Assembly: GCA_037074705.1 (NCBI GenBank)
Contig: JAYJMR010000042.1
Coordinates: 1-64,000 of the forward strand
Direction of reading: 5' to 3'
Source of the DNA: Zhengitettix transpicula
Lineage: Eukaryota > Arthropoda > Insecta > Orthoptera > Tetrigidae
Length of the DNA: 64,000 nt
Shown here: positions 26,528 to 40,656 of the stretch, piece after piece
Numbering within the stretch: position 1 is the stretch's first letter
Layout of the letters: every line of letters begins with the position of its first letter
Made by a program: the position numbers and the translations under genes
The notes under the pieces: generated by a model
Database searches by the model: none
Seen by the model: the letters and a program-made list of their open reading frames with translations, nothing else
What the model was told of the DNA's origin: nothing

Positions 26528-29500
26528 CGTAATATTTCGACGTTTCGACGACAAGTTTGGAATTTCACCAACCAAGAATCTTCAAATAACAAAGTCTTAT
26601 TTCATAATAAATGACTCGTTCTTTATAAAAATTACTCAAACCTGCACTTCTAAAATCTTAATCCATTAATATTAATTAATATATCGTAATATTTCGACGT
26701 TTCGACGACAAGTTTGGAATTTCACCAACCAAGAATCTTCAATTAACAATGTCTTATTTTATAATAAATGACTCGTTCTTTATAAAAATTACTCAAACCT
26801 GCACTTCTAAAATCTTAATCTATTAATATTAATTAATATATCGTAATATTTCGACGTTTCGACGACAAGTTTGGAATTTCACCAACCAAGAATCTTCAAA
26901 TAACAAAGTCTTATTTCATAATAAATGACTCGTTCTTTATAAAAATTACTCAAACCAGCACTTCTAAAATCTTAATCTATTAATATTAATTAATATATCA
27001 AAATATTTCGACGTTTCGACGACAAGTTTGGAATTTCACCAACCAAGAATCTTCAAATAACAAAGTCTTATTTCATAATATATGACTCGTTCTTTTTAAA
27101 AATTAGTCAAACCTGCACTTCTAAAATCTTAATCTATTAATATTAATTAATATATCGTAATATTTCGACGTTTCGACGACAAGTTTGGAATTTCACCAAC
27201 CAAGAATCTTCAAATAACAAAGTCTTATTTCATAATAAATGACTCGTTCTTTATAAAAATTACTCAAACCTGCACTTCTAAAATCTTAATCCATTAATAT
27301 TTATTAATATATCGTAATATTTCGACGTTTCGACGACAAGTTTGGAATTTCACCATCCAAGAATCTTCAAATAACAAAGTCTTATTTCATAATAAATGAC
27401 TCGTTCTTTATAAAAATTACTCAAACCTGCACTTCTAAAATCTTAATCTATTAATATTAATTAGTATATCCCAATATTTCTACGTTTCGACGACAAGTTT
27501 GGAATTTCACCAACCAAGAATCTTCAAATAACAAAGTCTTATTTCATAATAAATGACTCGTTCTTTATAAAAATTACTCAAACCAGCACTTCTAAAATCT
27601 TAATCCATTAATATTAATTAATATATCGTAATATTTCGACGTTTCGACGACAAGTTTGGAATTTCACCAACCAAGAATCTTCAAATAACAAAGTCTTATT
27701 TCATAATAAATGACTCGTTCTTTATAAAAATTACTCAAACCTGCACTTCTAAAATCTTAATCCATTAATATTAATTAATATATCGTAATATTTCGACGTT
27801 TCGACGACAAGTTTGGAATTTCACCAACCAAGAATCTTCAAATAACAAAGTCTTATTTCATAATAAATGATTCGTTCTTTATAAAAATTACTCAAACCAG
27901 CACTTCTAAAATCTTCATCCATTAATATTAATTAATATATCGTAATATTTCGACGTTTCGACGACAAGTTTGGAATTTCACCAACCAAGAATCTTCAAAT
28001 AACAAAGTATTATTTCATAATAAATGACTCGTTTTTTATAAAAATTACTCAAACCTGCACTTCTAAAATCTTCATCCATTAATATTAATTAATATATCGT
28101 AATATTTCGACGTTTCGACGACAAGTTTGGAATTTCACCAACCAAGAATCTTCAAATAACAAAGTCTTATTTCATAATAAATGACTCGTTCTTTATAAAA
28201 ATTACTCAAACCTGCACTTCTAAAATCTTAATCCATTAATATTAATTAATATATCGTAATATTTCGACGTTTCGACGACAAGTTTGGAATTTCACCAACC
28301 AAGAATCTTCAAATAACAAAGTCTTATTTCATAATAAATGACTCGTTCTTTATAAAAATTACTCAAACCTGCACTTCTAAAATCTTAATCCATTAATATT
28401 AATTAATATATCGTAATATTTCGACGTTTCGACGACAAATTTGGAATTTCACCAACCAAGAATCTTCAAATAACAAAGTCTTATTTCATAATAAATGACT
28501 CGTTCTTTATAAAAATTACTGAAACCAGCGCTTCTAAAATCTTAATCCATTAATATTAATTAATATATCGTAATATTTCGACGTTTCGACGACAAGTTTG
28601 GAATTTCACCAACCAAGAATCTTTAAATAACAAAGTCTTATTTCATAATAAATGACTCGTTCTTTATAAAAATTACTCAAACCTGCACTTCTAAAATCTT
28701 AATCCATTAATATTAATTAATATATCGTAATATTTCGACGTTTCGACGACAAGTTTGGAATTTCACCAACCAAGAATCTTCAAATAACAAGGTCTTATTT
28801 CATAATAAATGACTCGTTCTTTATAAAAATTACTCAAACCTGCACTTCTAAAATCTTAATCCCTTAAAATTAATTAATATATCGTAATATTTCGACGTTT
28901 CGACGACAAGTTTGGAATTTCACCAACCAAGAATCTTCAATAACAAAGTCTTATTTCATAATAAATGATTCGTTATTTATAAAAATTACTCAAACCAGCA
29001 CTTCTAAAATCTTCATCCATTAATATTAATTAATATATCGTAATATTTCGACGTTTCGACGACAAGTTTGGAATTTCACCAACCAAGAATCTTCAAATAA
29101 CAAAGTCTTATTTCATAATAAATGACTCGTTCTTTATAAAAATTACTCAAACCAGCACTTCTAAAATCTTAATCTATTAATATTTATTAATATATCGTAA
29201 TATTTCGACGTTTCGACGACAAGTTTGGAATTTCACCAACCAAGAATCTTCAAATAACAAAGTCTTATTTCATAATAAATGACTCGTTCTTTATAAAAAT
29301 TACTCAAACCAGCACTTCTAAAATCTTAATCCATTAATATTAATTAATATATCGTAATATTTCGACGTTTCGACGACAAGTTTGGAATTTCACCTACCAA
29401 GAATCTTCAAATAACAAAGTCTTATTTCATAATAAATGACTCGTTCTTTATAAAAATTACTCAAACCTGCACTTCTAAAATCTTAATCCATTAATATTAA

Positions 29501-30860
29501 TTAATATATCGTAATATTTCGACGTTTCGACGACAAGTTTGGAATTTCACCAACCAAGAATCTTCAAATAACAAAGTCTTATTTCATAATAAATGACTCG
29601 TTCTTTATAAAAATTAGTCAAACCTGCACTTCTAAAATCTTAATCCATTAATATTAATTAATATATCGTAATATTTCGACGTTTCGACGACAAGTTTGGA
29701 ATTTCACCAACCAAGAATCTTCAAATAACAAAGTCTTATTTCATAATAAATGACTCGTTATTTATAAAAATTACTCAAACCTGCACTTCTAAAATCTTAA
29801 TCCATTAATATTAATTAATATATCGTAATATTTCGACGTTTCGACGACAAGTTTGGAATTTCACCAACCAAGAATCTTCAAATAACAAAGTCTTATTTCA
29901 TAATAAATGACTCGTTCTTTATAAAAATTACTCAAACCTGCACTTCTAAAATCTTAATCCATTAATATTAATTAATATATCGTAATATTTCGACGTTTCG
30001 ACGACAAGTTTGGAATTTCACCAACCAAGAATCTTCAAATAACAAAGTCTTATTTCATAATAAATGACTCGTTCTTTATAAAAATTACTCAAACCAGCAC
30101 TTCTAAAATCTTAATCTATTAATATTAATTAATATATCCCAATATTTCGACGTTTCGACGACAAGTTTGGAATTTCACCAACCAAGAATCTTCAAATAAC
30201 AAAGTCTTATTTCATAATAAATGACTCGTTCTTTATAAAAATTACTCAAACCAGCACTTCTAAAATCTTAATCCATTAATATTAATTAATATATCGTAAT
30301 ATTTCGACGTTTCGACGACAGGTTTGGAATTTCACCAACCAAGAATCTTCAAATAACAAAGTCTTATTTCATAATAAATGACTCGTTCTTTATAAAAATT
30401 ACTCAAACCTGCACTTCTAAAATCTTAATCCATTAATATTAATTAATATATCGTAATATTTCGACGTTTCGACGACAAGTTTGGAATTTCACCAACCAAG
30501 AATCTTCAAATAACAAAGTCTTATTTCATAATAAATGACTCGTTCTTTATAAAAATTACTCAAACCTGCACATCTAAAATCTTAATCTATTAATATTAAT
30601 TAATATATCCCAATATTTCGACGTTTCGACGACAAGTTTGGAATTTCACCAACCAAGAATCTTCAAATAACAAAGTCTTATTTCATAATAAATGACTCGT
30701 TCTTTACAAAAATTACTCAAACCTGCACTTCTAAAATCTTAATCCATTAATATTAATTAATATATCGTAATATTTCGACGTTTCGACAACAAGTTTGGAA
30801 TTTCACCAACCAAGAATCTTCAAATAACAAAGTCTTATTTCATAATAAATGACTCGTTCT
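26528..30860 (+). repeat. Second copy of the 35-monomer segmental duplication, shorter by one monomer
   Basis: This copy follows the first with the same marker order but lacks any counterpart to the 149-bp monomer at 24810, so the spacing falls from 5,485 to 5,336 bp (TTTACAAAAA at 25371 and 30707). Both copies then show GACAACAAG and diverge at about 30,860. Its first four units also echo each other: an AAA unit with 98T and 108G stands at 26371, just before the copy, and again at 26999, four monomers later. Confidence 0.9.
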
Positions 30861-30922
30861 TTATAAAAATTACTCAAACCAGCACTTCTAAAATCTTAAT
30901 CCATTAATATTAATTAATATAT

Positions 30923-31393
30923 CGTAATATTTCGACGTTTCGACGACAGGTTTGGAATTTCACCAACCAAGAATCTTCAAATAACAAAGTCTTATTTCAT
31001 AATAAATGACTCGTTCTTTATAAAAATTACTCAAACCAGCACTTCTAAAATCTTAATCCATTAATATTAATTAATATATCGTAATATTTCGACGTTTCGA
31101 CGACAGGTTTGGAATTTCACCAACCAAGAATCTTCAAATAACAAAGTCTTATTTCATAATAAATGACTCGTTCTTTATAAAAATTACTCAAACCAGCACT
31201 TCTAAAATCTTAATCCATTAATATTAATTAATATATCGTAATATTTCGACGTTTCGACGACAGGTTTGGAATTTCACCAACCAAGAATATTCAAATAACA
31301 AAGTCTTATTTCAAAATAAATGACTCGTTCTTTATAAAAATTACTCAAACCAGCACTTCTAAAATCTTAATCTATTAATATTAATTAATATAT
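30923..31393 (+). repeat. Run of three consecutive GACAGG-marked monomers
   Basis: Units 30923, 31080 and 31237 all carry GACAGGTTTGG in place of GACAAGTTTGG, together with 116A. The same change occurs singly at 24959 and 30295. Three in a row suggest single-monomer amplification from one founder. The third also has GAATATTC and TTTCAAAATAAATG, showing later private change. Confidence 0.9.
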
Positions 31394-31551
31394 ATTCCAA
31401 TATTTCGACGTTTCGACGACAAGTTTGGAATTTCACCAACCAAGAATCTTCAAATAACAAAGTCTTATTTCATAATAAATGACTCGTTCTTTATAAAAAT
31501 TACTCAAACCTGCACTTCTAAAATCTTATCCATTAATATTAATTAATATAT
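31394..31551 (+). repeat. Monomer with an altered start box and two length changes (158 bp)
   Basis: The start reads ATTCCAAT rather than CCCAAT, adding two bases at the monomer junction, and CTTATCC near 31527 has lost one A. It directly follows the GACAGG run and marks the end of a locally amplified block. Confidence 0.9.
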
Positions 31552-32807
31552 CGTAATATTTCGACGTTTCGACGACAAGTTTGGAATTTCACCAACCAAG
31601 AATCTTCAAATAACAAAGTCTTATTTCATAATAAATGACTCGTTCTTTATAAAAATTACTCAAACCTGCACTTCTAAAATCTTAATCTATTAATATTAAT
31701 TAATATATCGTAATATTTCGACGTTTCGACGACAAGTTTGGAATTTCACCAACCAAGAATCTTCAAATAACAAAGTCTTATTTCATAATAAATGACTCGT
31801 TCTTTATAAAAATTACTCAAACCTGCACTTCTAAAATCTTAATCTATTAATATTAATTAATATATCCCAATATTTCGACGTTTCGACGACAAGTTTGGAA
31901 TTTCACCAACCAAGAATCTTCAAATAACAAAGTCTTATTTCATAATAAATGACTCGTTCTTTATAAAAATTACTCAAACCTGCACTTCTAAAATCTTATT
32001 CCATTAATATTAATTAATATATCGTAATATTTCGACGTTTCGACGACAAGTTTGGAATTTCACCAACCAAGAATCTTCAAATAACAAAGTCTTATTTCAT
32101 AATAAAAGATTCGTTCTTTATAAAAATTACTCAAACCTGCACTTCTAAAATCTTAATCCATTAATATTAATTAATATATCGTAATATTTCGACGTTTCGA
32201 CGACAAGTTTGGAATTTCACCAACCAAGAATCTTCAAATAACAAAGTCTTATTTCATAATAAATGACTCGTTCTTTATAAAAATTACTCAAACCTGCACT
32301 TCTAAAATCTTAATCCATTAATATTAATTAATATATCGTAATATTTCGACGTTTCGACGACAAGTTTGGAATTTCACCAACCAAGAATCTTCAAATAACA
32401 AAGTCTTATTTCATAATAAATGACTCGTTCTTTATAAAAATTAGTCAAACCTGCACTTCTAAAATCTTAATCCATTAATATTAATTAATATATCGTAATA
32501 TTTCGACGTTTCGACGACAAGTTTGGAATTTCACCAACCAAGAATCTTCAAATAACAAAGTCTTATTTCATAATAAATGACTCGTTATTTATAAAAATTA
32601 CTCAAACCTGCACTTCTAAAATCTTAATCCATTAATATTAATTAATATATCGTAATATTTCGACGTTTCGACGACAAGTTTGGAATTTCACCAACCAAGA
32701 ATCTTCAAATAACAAAGTCTTATTTCATAATAAATGACTCGTTCTTTATAAAAATTACTCAAACCTGCACTTCTAAAATCTTAATCCATTAATATTAATT
32801 AATATAT

Positions 32808-34691
32808 CGTAATATTTCGACGTTTCGACGACAAGTTTGGAATTTCACCAACCAAGAATCTTCAAATAACTAAGTCTTATTTCATAATAAATGACTCGTT
32901 CTTTATAAAAATTACTCAAACCTGCACTTCTAAAATCTTAATCCATTAATATTAATTAATATATCGTAATATTTCGACGTTTCGACGACAAGTTTGGAAT
33001 TTCACCAACCAAGAATCTTCAAATAACTAAGTCTTATTTCATAATAAATGACTCGTTCTTTATAAAAATTACTCAAACCTGCACTTCTAAAATCTTAATC
33101 CATTAATATTAATTAATATATCGTAATATTTCGACGTTTCGACGACAAGTTTGGAATTTCACCAACCAAGAATCTTCAAATAACAATGTCTTATTTCATA
33201 ATAAATGACTCGTTCTTTATAAAAATTAGTCAAACCTGCACTTTTAAAATCTTAATCTATTAATATTAATTAATATATCCCAATATTTCGACGTTTCGAC
33301 GACAAGTTTGGAATTTCACCAACCAAGAATCTTCAAATAACAAAGTCTTATTTCATAATAAATGACTCGTTCTTTATAAAAATTACTCAAACCAGCACTT
33401 CTAAAATCTTAATCTATTAATACTAATTAATATATCATAATATTTCGACGTTTCGACGACAAGTTTGGAATTTCACCAACCAAGAATCTTCAAATAACAA
33501 AGTCTTATTTCATAATAAATGATTCGTTCTTTATAAAAATTACTCAAACCTGCACTTCTAAAATCTTAATCTATTAATATTAATTAATATATCATAATAT
33601 TTCGACGTTTCGACGACAAGTTTGGAATTTCACCAACCAAGAATCTTCAAATAACAAAGTCTTATTTCATAATAAATGACTCGTTCTTTATAAAAATTAC
33701 TCAAACCAGCACTTCTAAAATCTTAATCTAATAATATTAATTAATATATCAAAATATTTCGACGTTTCGACGACAAGTTTGGAATTTCACCAACCAAGAA
33801 TCTTCAAATAACAAAGTCTTATTTCATAATAAATGACTCGTTCTTTTTAAAAATTAGTCAAACCTGCACTTCCAAAATCTTAATCTATTAATATTAATTA
33901 ATATATCGTAATATTTCGACGTTTCGACGACAAGTTTGGAATTTCACCAACCAAGAATCTTCAAATAACAAAGTCTTATTTCATAATAAATGACTCGTTC
34001 TTTATAAAAATTACTCAAACCTGCACTTCTAAAATCTTAATCCATTAATATTAATTAATATATCGTAATATTTCGACGTTTCGACGACAAGTTTGGAATT
34101 TCACCAACCAAGAATCTTCAAATAACAAAGTCTTTTTTTATAATAAATGACTCGTTCTTTATAAAAATTAGTCAAACCTGCACTTCTAAAATCTTAATCC
34201 GTTAATATTAATTAATATATCGTAATATTTCGACGTTTCGACGACAAGTTTGGAATTTCACCAACCAAGAATCTTCAAATAACAAAGTCTTATTTCATAA
34301 TAAATGACTCGTTCTTTATAAAAATTACTCAAACCTGCACTTCTAAAATCTTAATCCATTAATATTAATTAATATATCGTAATATTTCGACGTTTCGACG
34401 ACAAGTTTGGAATTACACCAACCAAGAATCTTCAAATAACAAAGTCTTATTTCATAATAAATGACTCGTTCTTTTTAAAAATTAGTCAAACCTGCACTTC
34501 TAAAATCTTAATCTATTAGTATTAATTAATATATCGTAATATTTCGACGTTTCGACGACAAGTTTGGAATTTCACCAACCAAGAATCTTCAAATAACAAA
34601 GTCTTATTTCATAATAAATGATTCGTTCTTTATAAAAATTACTCAAACCTGCACTTCTAAAATCTTAATCTATTAATATTAATTAATATAT
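32808..34691 (+). repeat. 12-monomer higher-order repeat, copy 1 (1,884 bp)
   Basis: The order of units is: two GTA units with AACTAAG (32808 and 32965); a GTA unit with AACAATG, 108G and 123T; a CCA unit with 116A and 145C; an ATA unit with 88T; an ATA unit with CTAATAATATT; an AAA unit with 98T, 108G and CTTCCAAAATC; a plain GTA unit; a GTA unit with GTCTTTTTTTAT and CCGTTAAT; a plain GTA unit; a GTA unit with 98T, 108G and ATTAGTATT; and a GTA unit with 88T. Every marker recurs exactly 1,884 bp later. One private change is GGAATTACACC near 34415. Confidence 0.96.
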
Positions 34692-36575
34692 CGTAATATT
34701 TCGACGTTTCGACGACAAGTTTGGAATTTCACCAACCAAGAATCTTCAAATAACTAAGTCTTATTTCATAATAAATGACTCGTTCTTTATAAAAATTACT
34801 CAAACCTGCACTTCTAAAATCTTAATCCATTAATATTAATTAATATATCGTAATATTTCGACGTTTCGACGACAAGTTTGGAATTTCACCAACCAAGAAT
34901 CTTCAAATAACTAAGTCTTATTTCATAATAAATGACTCGTTCTTTATAAAAATTACTCAAACCTGCACTTCTAAAATCTTAATCCATTAATATTAATTAA
35001 TATATCGTAATATTTCGACGTTTCGACGACAAGTTTGGAATTTCACCAACCAAGAATCTTCAAATAACAATGTCTTATTTCATAATAAATGACTCGTTCT
35101 TTATAAAAATTAGTCAAACCTGCACTTTTAAAATCTTAATCTATTAATATTAATTAATATATCCCAATATTTCGACGTTTCGACGACAAGTTTGGAATTT
35201 CACCAACCAAGAATCTTCAAATAACAAAGTCTTATTTCATAATAAATGACTCGTTCTTTATAAAAATTACTCAAACCAGCACTTCTAAAATCTTAATCTA
35301 TTAATACTAATTAATATATCATAATATTTCGACGTTTCGACGACAAGTTTGGAATTTCACCAACCAAGAATCTTCAAATAACAAAGTCTTATTTCATAAT
35401 AAATGATTCGTTCTTTATAAAAATTACTCAAACCTGCACTTCTAAAATCTTAATCTATTAATATTAATTAATATATCATAATATTTCGACGTTTCGACGA
35501 CAAGTTTGGAATTTCACCAACCAAGAATCTTCAAATAACAAAGTCTTATTTCATAATAAATGACTCGTTCTTTATAAAAATTACTCAAACCAGCACTTCT
35601 AAAATCTTAATCTAATAATATTAATTAATATATCAAAATATTTCGACGTTTCGACGACAAGTTTGGAATTTCACCAACCAAGAATCTTCAAATAACAAAG
35701 TCTTATTTCATAATAAATGACTCGTTCTTTTTAAAAATTAGTCAAACCTGCACTTCCAAAATCTTAATCTATTAATATTAATTAATATATCGTAATATTT
35801 CGACGTTTCGACGACAAGTTTGGAATTTCACCAACCAAGAATCTTCAAATAACAAAGTCTTATTTCATAATAAATGACTCGTTCTTTATAAAAATTACTC
35901 AAACCTGCACTTCTAAAATCTTAATCCATTAATATTAATTAATATATCGTAATATTTCGACGTTTCGACGACAAGTTTGGAATTTCACCAACCAAGAATC
36001 TTCAAATAACAAAGTCTTTTTTTATAATAAATGACTCGTTCTTTATAAAAATTAGTCAAACCTGCACTTCTAAAATCTTAATCCGTTAATATTAATTAAT
36101 ATATCGTAATATTTCGACGTTTCGACGACAAGTTTGGAATTTCACCAACCAAGAATCTTCAAATAACAAAGTCTTATTTCATAATAAATGACTCGTTCTT
36201 TATAAAAATTACTCAAACCTGCACTTCTAAAATCTTAATCCATTAATATTAATTAATATATCGTAATATTTCGACGTTTCGACGACAAGTTTGGAATTTC
36301 ACCAACCAAGAATCTTCAAATAACAAAGTCTTATTTCATAATAAATGACTCGTTCTTTTTAAAAATTAGTCAAACCTGCACTTCTAAAATCTTAATCTAT
36401 TAGTATTAATTAATATATCGTAATATTTCGACGTTTCGACGACAAGTTTGGAATTTCACCAACCAAGAATCTTCAAATAACAAAGTCTTATTTCATAATA
36501 AATGATTCGTTCTTTATAAAAATTACTCAAACCTGCACTTCTAAAATCTTAATCTATTAATATTAATTAATATAT
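34692..36575 (+). repeat. 12-monomer higher-order repeat, copy 2 (1,884 bp)
   Basis: This repeats copy 1 unit for unit with no length change. The markers checked by position include CTTCCAAAATC (33869 and 35753), the long T run near 34134 and 36018, and ATTAGTATT. The only difference I noticed is at 36299, where copy 2 has the consensus base and copy 1 does not. Homology ends at 36576, where an ATA unit replaces the expected AACTAAG unit. Confidence 0.96.
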
Positions 36576-36889
36576 CATAATATTTCGACGTTTCGACGAC
36601 AAGTTTGGAATTTCACCAACCAAGAATCTTCAAATAACAAAGTCTTATTTCATAATAAATGACTCGTTCTTTATAAAAATTACTCAAACCTGCACTTCTA
36701 TAAACTTAATCCATTAATATTAATTAATATATCGTAATATTTCGACGTTTCGACGACAAGTTTGGAATTTCACCAACCAAGAATCTTCAAATAACAAAGT
36801 CTTATTTCATAATAAATGACTCGTTCTTTATAAAAATTACTCAAACCTGCACTTCTAAAATCTTAATCCATTAATATTAATTAATATAT

Positions 36890-37831
36890 CGTAATATTTC
36901 GACGTTTCGACGACAAGTTTGGAATTTCACCAACCAAGAATCTTCAAATAACAAAGTCTTATTTCATAATAAATGACTCGTTCTTTATAAAAATTACTCA
37001 AACCTGCACTTCTCAAATCTTATTCCATTAATATTAATTAATATATCGTAATATTTCGACGTTTCGACGACAAGTTTGGAATTTCACCAACCAAGAATCT
37101 TCAAATAACAAAGTCTTATTTCATAATAAATGATTCGTTCTTTATAAAAATTACTCAAACCTGCACTTCTAAAATCTTAATCCATTAATATTAATTAATA
37201 TATCGTAATATTTCGACGTTTCGACGACAAGTTTGGAATTTCACCAACCAAGAATCTTCAAATTACAAAGTCTTATTTCATAATAAATGACTCGTTCTTT
37301 ATAAAAATTACTCAAACCTGCACTTCTAAAATCTTAATCCATTAATATTAATTAATATATCGTAATATTTCGACGTTTCGACGACAAGTTTGAAATTTCA
37401 CCAACCAAGAATCTTCAAATAACAAAGTCTTATTTCATAATAAATGACTCGTTCTTTATAAAAATTACTCAAACCTGCACTTCTAAAATCTTATTCCATT
37501 AATATTAATTAATATATCGTAATATTTCGACGTTTCGACGACAAGTTTGGAATTTCACCAACCAAGAATCTTCAAATAACAAAGTCTTATTTCATAATAA
37601 ATGATTCGTTCTTTATAAAAATTACTCAAACCTGCACTTCTAAAATCTTAATCCATTAATATTAATTAATATATCGTAATATTTCGACGTTTCGACGACA
37701 AGTTTGGAATTTCACCAACCAAGAATCTTCAAATAACAAAGTCTTATTTCATAATAAATGACTCGTTCTTTATAAAAATTACTCAAACCTGCACTTCTAA
37801 AATCTTAATCCATTAATATTAATTAATATAT
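36890..37831 (+). repeat. 3-monomer higher-order repeat, two copies (471 bp each)
   Basis: Units 36890, 37047 and 37204 are matched by 37361, 37518 and 37675. The markers are CTTATTCC at the end of the first unit and GATTCG (88T) in the second. Private changes are CTTCTCAAATC at 37011, AATTACAAAG at 37261 and TTTGAAATTTC near 37391, so the copies have begun to diverge. Confidence 0.88.
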
Positions 37832-38301
37832 CGTAAAATTTCGACGTTTCGACGACAAGTTTGGAATTTCACCAACCAAGAATCTTCAAATAACAAAGTC
37901 TTATTTCATAATAAATGACTCGTTCTTTATAAAAATTAGTCAATCCTGCACTTCTAAAATCTTAATCCATTAATATTAATTAATATATCGTAATATTTCG
38001 ACGTTTCGAGACAAGTTTGGAATTTCACCAACCAAGAATCTTCAAATAACAAAGTCTTATTTCATAATAAATGACTCGTTCTTTATAAAAATTACTCAAA
38101 CCTGCACTTCTAAAATCTTAATCCATTAATATTAATTAATATATCGTAATATTTCGACGTTTCGACGACAAGTTTGGAATTTCACCAACCAAGAATCTTC
38201 AAATAACAAAGTCTTATTTCATAATAAATGACTCGTTCTTTATAAAAATTACTCAAACCTGCACTTCTAAAATCTTAATCCATTAATATTAATTAATATA
38301 T

Positions 38302-40656
38302 CGTAATATTTCGACGTTTCGACGACAAGTTTGGAATTTAACCAACCACGAATCTTCAAATAACTAAGTCTTATTTCATAATAAATGACTCGTTCTTTAT
38401 AAAAATTACTCAAACCTGCACTTCTAAAATCTTAATCCATTAATATTAATTAATATATCGTAATATTTCGACGTTTCGACGACAAGTTTGGAATTTCACC
38501 AACCAAGAATTTTCAAATAACAATGTCTTATTTCATAATAAATGACTCGTTCTTTATAAAAATTAGTCAAACCTGCACTTTTAAAATCTTAATCTATTAA
38601 TATTAATTAATATATCCCAATATTTCGACGTTTCGACGACAAGTTTGGAATTTCACCAACCAAGAATCTTCAAATAACAAAGTCTTATTTCATAATAAAT
38701 GACTCGTTCTTTATAAAAATTACTCAAACCAGCACTTCTAAAATCTTAATCTATTAATATTAATTAATATATCCCAATATTTCGACGTTTCGACGACAAG
38801 TTTGGAATTTCACCAACCAAGAATCTTCAAATAACAAAGTCTTATTTCATAATAAATGACTCGTTCTTTATAAAAATTACTCAAACCTGCACTTCTAAAA
38901 TCTTAATCTATTAATATTAATTAATATATCCCAATATTTCGACGTTTCGACGACAAGTTTGGAATTTCACCAACCAAGAATCTTCAAATAACAAAGTCTT
39001 TTTTTATAATAAATGACTCGTTCTTTATAAAAATTAGTCAAACCTGCACTTCTAAAATCTTAATCCGTTAATATTAATTAATATATCGTAATATTTCGAC
39101 GTTTCGACGACAAGTTTGGAATTTCACCAACCAAGAATCTTCAAATAACAAAGTCTTATTTCATAATAAATGACTCGTTCTTTATAAAAATTACTCAAAC
39201 CTGCACTTCTAAAATCTTAATCCATTAATATTAATTAATATATCGTAATATTTCGACGTTTCGACGACAAGTTTGGAATTTCACCAACCAAGAATCTTCA
39301 AATAACAAAGTCTTATTTCATAATAAATGACTCGTTCTTTTTAAAAATTAGTCAAACCTGCACTTCTAAAATCTTAATCTATTAGTATTAATTAATATAT
39401 CGTAATATTTCGACGTTTCGACGACAAGTTTGGAATTTCACCAACCAAGAATCTTCAAATAACAAAGTCTTATTTCATAATAAATGATTCGTTCATTATA
39501 AAAATTACTCAAACCTGCACTTCTAAAATCTTAATCTATTAATATTAATTAATATATCATAATATTTCGACGTTTCGACGACAAGTTTGGAATTTCACCA
39601 ACCAAGAATCTTCAAATAACAAAGTCTTATTTCATAATAAATGACTTGTTCTTTATAAAAATTACTCAAACCTGCACTTCTAAAATCTTAATCCATTAAT
39701 ATTAATTAATATATCGTAATATTTCGACGTTTCGACGACAAGTTTGGAATTTCACCAACCAAGAATCTTCAAATAACAATGTCTTATTTCATAATAAATG
39801 ACTCGTTCTTTATAAAAATTAGTCAAACCTGCACTTTTAAAATCTTAATCTATTAATATTAATTAATATATCCCAATATTTCGACGTTTCGACGACAAGT
39901 TTGGAATTTCACCAACCAAGAATCTTCAAATAACAAAGTCTTATTTCATAATAAATGACTCGTTCTTTATAAAAATTACTCAAACCAGCACTTCTAAAAT
40001 CTTAATCTATTAATACTAATTAATATATCATAATATTTCGACGTTTCGACGACAAGTTTGGAATTTCACCAACCAAGAATCTTCAAATAACAAAGTCTTA
40101 TTTCATAATAAATGATTCGTTCTTTATAAAAATTACTCAAACCTGCACTTCTAAAATCTTAATCTATTAATATTAATTAATATATCATAATATTTCGACG
40201 TTTCGACGACAAGTTTGGAATTTCACCAACCAAGAATCTTCAAATAACAAAGTCTTATTTCATAATAAATGACTCGTTCTTTATAAAAATTACTCAAACC
40301 AGCACTTCTAAAATCTTAATCTATTAATATTAATTAATATATCAAAATATTTCGACGTTTCGACGACAAGTTTGGAATTTCACCAACCAAGAATCTTCAA
40401 ATAACAAAGTCTTATTTCATAATAAATGACTCGTTCTTTTTAAAAATTAGTCAAACCTGCACTTCTAAAATCTTAATCTATTAATATTAATTAATATATC
40501 GTAATATTTCGACGTTTCGACGACAAGTTTGGAATTTCACCAACCAAGAATTTTCAAATAACAAAGTCTTATTTCATAATAAATGACTCGTTCTTTATAA
40601 AAATTACTCAAACCTGCACTTCTAAAATCTTAATCCATTAATATTAATTAATATAT
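38302..40656 (+). repeat. Rearranged derivatives of the 12-monomer repeat
   Basis: Units 38302 (AACTAAG), 38459 (AACAATG, 108G, 123T) and 38616 (CCA, 116A) start the same order as the 12-mer. The array then passes through two further CCA units, 38773 and 38930, and the second of these already carries the long T run and CCGTTAAT of the ninth unit. Units 39087-39557 continue the order (plain, then ATTAGTATT, then 88T). At 39715 the AACAATG unit restarts it: CCA 39872, ATA 40029, ATA 40186, AAA 40343, GTA 40500. Internal loss of about three monomers followed by reuse of the first half explains the pattern. Confidence 0.85.
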
